A DNA stretch of 9,911 nt from Anaerolineaceae bacterium (lineage in GTDB: Bacteria; Chloroflexota; Anaerolineae; Anaerolineales; Villigracilaceae), in the NCBI GenBank assembly GCA_022181005.1, contig BQMV01000451.1, forward strand, positions 1 through 9,911, written 5' to 3'. The position numbers and the translations under genes were made by a program. Positions 7,117 through 9,911 of this stretch are shown here, one piece after another (position 1 is the stretch's first letter; each line of letters opens with the position of its first letter). The notes beneath the pieces are model-generated. The model worked only from the letters and a program-made list of their open reading frames with translations. It was not told the DNA's origin and searched no databases.

Positions 7117-7122
7117 ATTATA
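7117..7122 (-). promoter_or_regulatory. Possible -10 element for the helicase operon
   Basis: On the minus strand TATAAT occupies 7122-7117, which puts a start of transcription near 7110 and a leader of about 40 nt before the ATG at 7071. No good -35 is found at 16-18 nt spacing. A small palindrome, GGAG-AA-CTCC (7094-7103), lies just after the predicted start and could be an operator. Confidence 0.4.
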
Positions 7123-7167
7123 CGACATATATTTTTGCAGGCATTTGAATGTCACTCTTTTTGTTAA

Positions 7168-7460
7168 GTACCTGAAAGCTACGAACACACAATTAATGGA
7201 TTGGTCGAGAAGCATCTCGATCTGTCGGTCTTCGATGCGCGCTACAACAACGACGAGACGGGCGCCGCCGCTATCCATCCCAAGATCCTACGTCAGGCAG
7301 CTGGGGTATTGAGCTGGCGGTTATGCTTGTCGAAATCCAGTCAGCGTATGCGCCGATTAACTTTGCGCTCAAAACGCAAAGTGGATGTACAATGGACGCG
7401 CGGCGCTTCGCTCTGGTTCACAATATCGGCAAGATCCACGTCTTCGGGGCGCTCACCTGA
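7168..7460 (+). pseudogene. Remnant of an IS1182-family transposase, internally deleted
   Basis: Frame 7168-7293 reads VPESYEHTING, then LVEKHLDLSVFDARYNNDETG and IHPKIL, the N-terminal block of IS1182-type transposases. After about 7293 the match breaks. From about 7345 the same frame gives RMRRLTLRSKRKVDVQW, matching the C-terminal FTLRGK-KV-QW block, and a shifted frame continues RRFALVHNIGKIHVFGALT to a stop at 7458-7460. The intervening body, which would be several hundred residues in a full transposase, is missing, and the start codon and frame are broken, so no active enzyme can be made. A CTTTGCG/CGCAAAG hairpin (7361-7381) lies within the C-terminal block. Confidence 0.75.
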
Positions 7461-7551
7461 CCTGACAGAGCGATAGAAAACGAGGACTGTCCATACTCGG
7501 CCCCTGACACACGGGGACGGCTCTCTCCACAATCGGTTTTTCGACAGTCTC
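7387..7551 (+). repeat. IS1182-type right-end repeat, copy C2
   Basis: From GTACAATGG at 7387 it encodes the last 22 codons of the transposase (ATG-like triplet at 7392, stop at 7458). About 75 bases of non-coding sequence follow, containing CTGACACACGGGGACGG. It ends in the inverted-end motif GTTTTTCGACAGTCTC (7536-7551). This copy is still joined to transposase remnants, which identifies the origin of the family. The higB1 promoter begins 31 nt after its end. Confidence 0.85.
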
Positions 7552-7582
7552 GTTGGGCGCATCCCTTGCAAAATATTGGGAC

Positions 7583-7611
7583 TTGAAATAGCACGACATT
7601 CATGCTATAAC
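7583..7611 (+). promoter_or_regulatory. Promoter of higB1 giving a leaderless transcript
   Basis: TTGAAA at 7583-7588, a spacer of 17 nt, and TATAAC at 7606-7611. Six bases (TTTGGC) separate the -10 from the ATG at 7618, so transcription should begin at or next to the A of the start codon. No Shine-Dalgarno site is present. Confidence 0.7.
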
Positions 7612-7617
7612 TTTGGC

Positions 7618-7911
7618 ATGATAAGGTCGTTCAAGGATACAGGCACGGAAGATATTTTCAACGGTGAAAATACCAAAGCGGCTAGAAAAATCTGTCCGTC
7701 TTCCATCTGGAAAATTGCCAGTCGAAAATTAGACCAGCTAGATTCTGTCGCTGCCTTGCACGAGTTGAGAATTCCACCAAACAACAAACTCGAAGCCTTA
7801 TCGGATGACAGAAAAGGTCAACACAGTATCCGCATAAATGACCAATATCGAATTTGTTTTGTGTGGACTACTTTGGGTCCCGACCAAGTTGAGATTGTTG
7901 ATTACCACTAG
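7618..7911 (+). CDS. higB: HigB/RelE-family toxin, module 1
   Basis: The product is 97 aa, the usual length for this toxin family. It starts MIRSFKDTGTEDIFNG and has the conserved core DRKGQHSIRINDQYRICFVW (64-83) and the C-terminal VEIVDYH. HigB is a ribosome-dependent mRNA endonuclease of the RelE fold that cuts mRNA during translation; the Arg and His residues in the core are those expected for RNA binding and cleavage. ATG at 7618 is preferred over an in-frame TTG at 7576 because it gives the family's normal N-terminus and lies exactly 6 nt after a good -10 element. The antitoxin gene follows after 22 nt. Confidence 0.93.
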   Translation: MIRSFKDTGTEDIFNGENTKAARKICPSSIWKIASRKLDQLDSVAALHELRIPPNNKLEALSDDRKGQHSIRINDQYRICFVWTTLGPDQVEIVDYH

Positions 7912-7933
7912 CGAAAATAGCAGGAGATAATTT

Positions 7934-8242
7934 ATGGTTCGTGTTCCTACCAATCGCATACCCACTCATCCAGGCGAAATGCTTTTGGAAGAGTTTCTGA
8001 ATCCGATGGGAATCAGTCAAAAGGATTTGGCTGACAATCTTGAAGTTCCTTATCAGCGCATCAATGAAATCGTCAATGGGCGCAGGGGCATCACGCCAAG
8101 CACGGCTTTACGTTTGGCTAAATTCTTTGATATGTCTGCTGATTTTTGGATGAATTTACAGTTACGCTGGGATTTGTATTTTGCTCAGCAGGATGAAAAC
8201 AAAGTGTTGGAAAGAATTCATCCATATTCGGCGCTCGTCTAA
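7934..8242 (+). CDS. higA: HigA-family antitoxin, module 1
   Basis: The product is 102 aa. Residues 12-22 (HPGEMLLEEFL) are the HigA signature and residues 26-49 form the XRE-type helix-turn-helix (GISQKDLADNLEVPYQRINEIVNG). The C-terminal FWMNLQLRWDL is also typical. HigA binds and neutralises HigB and represses the operon promoter. AGGAG at 7922-7926 lies 7 nt before the ATG, a proper ribosome-binding site, in contrast to the toxin gene upstream. It is transcribed with higB1, and the C3 repeat starts 32 nt after its stop. Confidence 0.93.
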   Translation: MVRVPTNRIPTHPGEMLLEEFLNPMGISQKDLADNLEVPYQRINEIVNGRRGITPSTALRLAKFFDMSADFWMNLQLRWDLYFAQQDENKVLERIHPYSALV

Positions 8243-8274
8243 AAAAGTAAGCGAATCTTAAGGTCAAGAGCGTG

Positions 8275-8529
8275 CCACCGATGAATAGCAGTGTCAACCC
8301 CAAAGGGGCGCTTCGCAGGGGTTGGAGGGAAACTCGATCTAAAAAGCCCTGCGTCTGGCAAGGGTACAATGGACGCGCAGCGGTTCGCTCTGGTTCACAA
8401 TATCGGCAAGATCCACGTCTTCGGGGCGTTCCCCTGACCCTGACAGAGCGATAGAAAACGAGGACTGTCCATACTCGGTCCCTGACACACGGGGACGGCT
8501 CTCTCCACAATCGGTTTTTCGACAGTCTC
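8275..8529 (+). repeat. IS1182-type right-end repeat, long copy C3
   Basis: From GTACAATGG (8364) to GTTTTTCGACAGTCTC (8514-8529) this matches C2 with few changes and keeps the MDAQRFALVHNIGKIH peptide (8369-8437). It also has a left extension, 8275-8363, shared only with C4 and not transposase-like, with a stem CAACCCC/GGGGTTG. By eye C3 and C4 are about 95% identical over ~260 bases. No left IS end is found near 8243-8280. The higB2 promoter follows 13 nt after its end. Confidence 0.85.
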
Positions 8530-8542
8530 GTTAGCCAACCCC

Positions 8543-8572
8543 TTGCAAAACATTATCGCCTCGTGATATTAT
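8543..8572 (+). promoter_or_regulatory. Promoter of higB2 giving a leaderless transcript
   Basis: TTGCAA at 8543-8548, a spacer of 18 nt, and TATTAT at 8567-8572. CGGGCT (six bases) then leads to the ATG at 8579. The -35 lies in the CTTGCAA motif that follows every copy of the repeat. There is no Shine-Dalgarno site before the toxin gene. Confidence 0.6.
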
Positions 8573-8578
8573 CGGGCT

Positions 8579-8863
8579 ATGATTGAATCCTTCGCCTCTG
8601 ATGAAGCCGAAAAAATCTTTCATGGTCAAGTTTCAAGAAAGTTCCCGAAAGATATTCAACGAACCGCCCGCCGCAAATTGATCTATCTGGATGACGCAGA
8701 AGATTTGCAAGATTTGCTTGCGCCCCCTGGAAATCGGCTTGAAAAATTAAAAGGCGACAGGGCAGGACAACACAGTATCCGCATTAATGATCAATGGCGA
8801 ATTTGTTTCAAATGGTCAAGTAATAAGGCGAAAGATGTTGAGATTGTGGATTATCACGGATGA
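8579..8863 (+). CDS. higB: HigB/RelE-family toxin, module 2
   Basis: The product is 94 aa. It has the family N-terminus (MIESFASDEAEKIFHG), the helical RTARRKLIYLDDAEDLQDL segment, the core GDRAGQHSIRINDQWRICF (59-77) and the ending VEIVDYHG. It is closer than module 1 to the textbook HigB pattern. By eye the two toxins share about half of their residues, with stretches of identical bases around the core (for example CAACACAGTATCCGCAT at 7819 and 8768), so they are related but not a recent duplicate. Its stop overlaps the antitoxin start by 4 nt (ATGA). Confidence 0.93.
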   Translation: MIESFASDEAEKIFHGQVSRKFPKDIQRTARRKLIYLDDAEDLQDLLAPPGNRLEKLKGDRAGQHSIRINDQWRICFKWSSNKAKDVEIVDYHG

Positions 8864-9186
8864 GAGAAAAAATGATGGACAAAACTTTATCACCTATTCA
8901 CCCTGGCGAAATTTTGCTGGAAGATTTTATGAAGCCATTTGGCTTGAGTCAGTATCGCTTGGCGCACGACATCGGCGTTACCCCAATTCGTATCAGCCAG
9001 ATTGTTAACGGGGAGCGTTCAGTTACCGTTGATACCGCCATGCGCCTTGCTCGTTATTTCGGCACAAGCGCGGCGGTTTGGCTTCGTCTGCAAGTCCGCT
9101 ATGATTTAGAAGTTGCAGAAAGCGAATTGAGTGGAAAAATAAATAAGGAAGTCAAGGTATTGGCTCAAACACCAAGTCATGTATAA
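8860..9186 (+). CDS. higA: HigA-family antitoxin, module 2
   Basis: The product is 108 aa if translation begins at the ATG overlapping the toxin stop (8860). ATGs at 8872 and 8875 would give a shorter start (MDKTLSPIHPGEIL) closer to the family norm. Neither choice has a clear Shine-Dalgarno site, so coupling with higB2 translation is likely. IHPGEILLEDFMKPFGLSQ (13-31), the helix-turn-helix to QIVNGERSVTVDTAMRLARY, and VWLRLQVRYDL are HigA features. It neutralises HigB2 and probably represses the promoter at 8543. The C4 repeat begins 12 nt after its stop. Confidence 0.92.
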   Translation: MREKMMDKTLSPIHPGEILLEDFMKPFGLSQYRLAHDIGVTPIRISQIVNGERSVTVDTAMRLARYFGTSAAVWLRLQVRYDLEVAESELSGKINKEVKVLAQTPSHV

Positions 9187-9198
9187 GCAGGCAGTTGC

Positions 9199-9457
9199 CC
9201 ACCGATGAACAGCAGTGTCAATCCCCAAGGGGGCGCTTCGCAGGGATTGGAGGGAAACTTGATCTAAAAAACCCCGCGTCTGGCAAGGGTACAATGGACG
9301 CGCAGCAGCGGTTTGCTCTGGTTCACAATATCGGCAAGATCCACGTCTTCGGGGCGCTCCCCTGACCCTAACAGAGCGATAGAAAACGAGGGCTGTCCAT
9401 ACTCGGTCCCTGACACACGGGGACGGTTCTCTCCACAATCGGTTTTTCGACAGTCTC
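9199..9457 (+). repeat. IS1182-type right-end repeat, long copy C4
   Basis: This has the same architecture as C3: left extension 9199-9288, GTACAATGG at 9289, transposase C-terminal peptide MDAQQRFALVHNIGKIH with one extra CAG codon (9294-9365), and end motif at 9442-9457. In the left-extension stem the pair changes from CAACCCC/GGGGTTG in C3 to CAATCCC/GGGATTG here, so pairing is kept. It lies between higA2 and the PIN toxin. Confidence 0.85.
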
Positions 9458-9492
9458 GTTGGCAGTCTCTTGCAAATATTATACCTGGGCGG

Positions 9493-9521
9493 TTGATATT
9501 ACATAAGATATCGCATATAAT
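9493..9521 (+). promoter_or_regulatory. Promoter of the PIN toxin giving a leaderless transcript
   Basis: TTGATA at 9493-9498, a spacer of 17 nt, and a perfect TATAAT at 9516-9521. ACCAAT (six bases) precedes the ATG at 9528, the same spacing as at both higB genes. No ribosome-binding site is seen. Confidence 0.72.
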
Positions 9522-9527
9522 ACCAAT

Positions 9528-9911
9528 ATGAAGCCGCCTGATATTGTCCTTGACACGAATGTAATCATTGCTGCTCTACGTTCTAAGAAAGGCGCATCTA
9601 ATAAATTACTCTCTCTGGTTGGAACGCATCAATTTGAAATCCATGACTCAGTGGCGCTAATTTTAGAATATGAAGATATTATTCAACGCCAGAGAGAAGA
9701 ATTTGGGTTATCCCAAGAAGACGTAGCCGATTTCATTGATTCGCTTTGTTCAATGGCTCATCATCACAAGGTCTACTTTTTGTGGCGTCCAACTTTATCA
9801 GATGTAGGCGATGAACTTGTGCTTGAATTGGCTGTAACGGCAGGTTGTGAATACATCGTGACGCATAATGTCCGCGACTTCAAAAACATTGACAACTTTG
9901 GAATTCAAGCC
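9528..9911 (+). CDS. PIN-domain toxin (PIN_3/COG1569 type), cut by the window end
   Basis: 128 residues are visible with no stop; the frame runs to the last base. The N-terminus IVLDTNVIIAALRSKKGASN, then LILEYEDII, GDELVLELA and YIVTHNVRDF follow the PIN_3 pattern. The acidic residues that bind metal in PIN ribonucleases are in place at D9, E48, D95 and D117. The family usually runs to about 135-145 aa, so only the last residues are missing. PIN toxins cleave RNA and are held by a small antitoxin. None lies upstream, where the C4 repeat sits, so the antitoxin gene is probably downstream, matching the toxin-first order of the two higBA modules. Confidence 0.88.
   Translation, partial: MKPPDIVLDTNVIIAALRSKKGASNKLLSLVGTHQFEIHDSVALILEYEDIIQRQREEFGLSQEDVADFIDSLCSMAHHHKVYFLWRPTLSDVGDELVLELAVTAGCEYIVTHNVRDFKNIDNFGIQA

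Noticed and set aside
7576..7617. Longer higB1 start at TTG 7576
   Set aside because: It would place the promoter inside the coding sequence and add 14 residues not seen in the family; ATG 7618 fits the family N-terminus.
8118..8510. Minus-strand ORFs of 110-130 codons across the repeats (MWREPSPCVR start), seen again at 9106-9438 and 7341-7571
   Set aside because: They recur only because the repeat recurs, have no ribosome-binding site, and run antisense through higA or transposase remnants.
7387..9457. Repeats between toxin modules taken as a CRISPR array
   Set aside because: The repeats are 165-260 bp, the intervals are ~0.9 kb and hold complete genes, and the repeats encode a transposase C-terminal peptide.
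7387..9460. Repeats C2-C4 taken as integron attC sites because they end near GTTGGGC/GTTAGCC/GTTGGCA
   Set aside because: Only one fits GTTRRRY, and the left sides lack the matching RYYYAAC and the overall palindromic pairing. IS1182-end origin explains the shared sequence better.

Overview
The window looks like one end of an environmental bacterial contig. The genes have bacterial Shine-Dalgarno sites, a lipobox, an AxA signal peptide and IS1182-type transposase remnants. Composition and gene content would fit a Chloroflexota (Anaerolineae-like) genome, but that is a low-confidence impression. The first ~135 bases are not biological: 70-135 is a complete indexed Illumina P7/TruSeq adapter and 1-69 looks like read-through noise, so real sequence starts at about 136.

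Left part (157-2878, + strand): an envelope-oriented set. A membrane protein with an N-terminal GerE/LuxR helix-turn-helix, one transmembrane segment and a LolA/RseB-like outer domain is followed 26 nt later by a small secreted golvesin-C-like protein. A strong hairpin terminator follows, then a TolB-like beta-propeller lipoprotein. A long imperfect palindrome (2899-3020) closes this part.

Middle (3105-7071, - strand): a tight operon of two different superfamily 1 helicases (an Upf1/DNA2-like SF1B enzyme, then a UvrD-like enzyme with a degenerate NERD-like N-terminus) and a short third ORF that runs into a repeat. I do not recognise this pair as a named system. Its neighbours make it a candidate defence or mobile-element maintenance operon.

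Right part (7168-9911, + strand): a decayed IS1182-family transposase gene, then three toxin-first modules: higBA, a second diverged higBA, and a PIN-domain toxin cut by the window end. Each is preceded by a near-identical repeat of ~170-260 bp. The repeats carry the last ~22 codons of the IS1182 transposase and the IS right inverted end, without a left end or the rest of the element. A fourth, more diverged copy lies inverted after the helicase operon.

The most striking signal is that all three toxin genes have a promoter whose -10 hexamer ends exactly 6 nt before the ATG, which predicts leaderless toxin transcripts, while the first antitoxin gene has a normal Shine-Dalgarno site. The region reads as an accessory island in which different toxin-antitoxin modules sit between repeated IS ends in a cassette-like layout.
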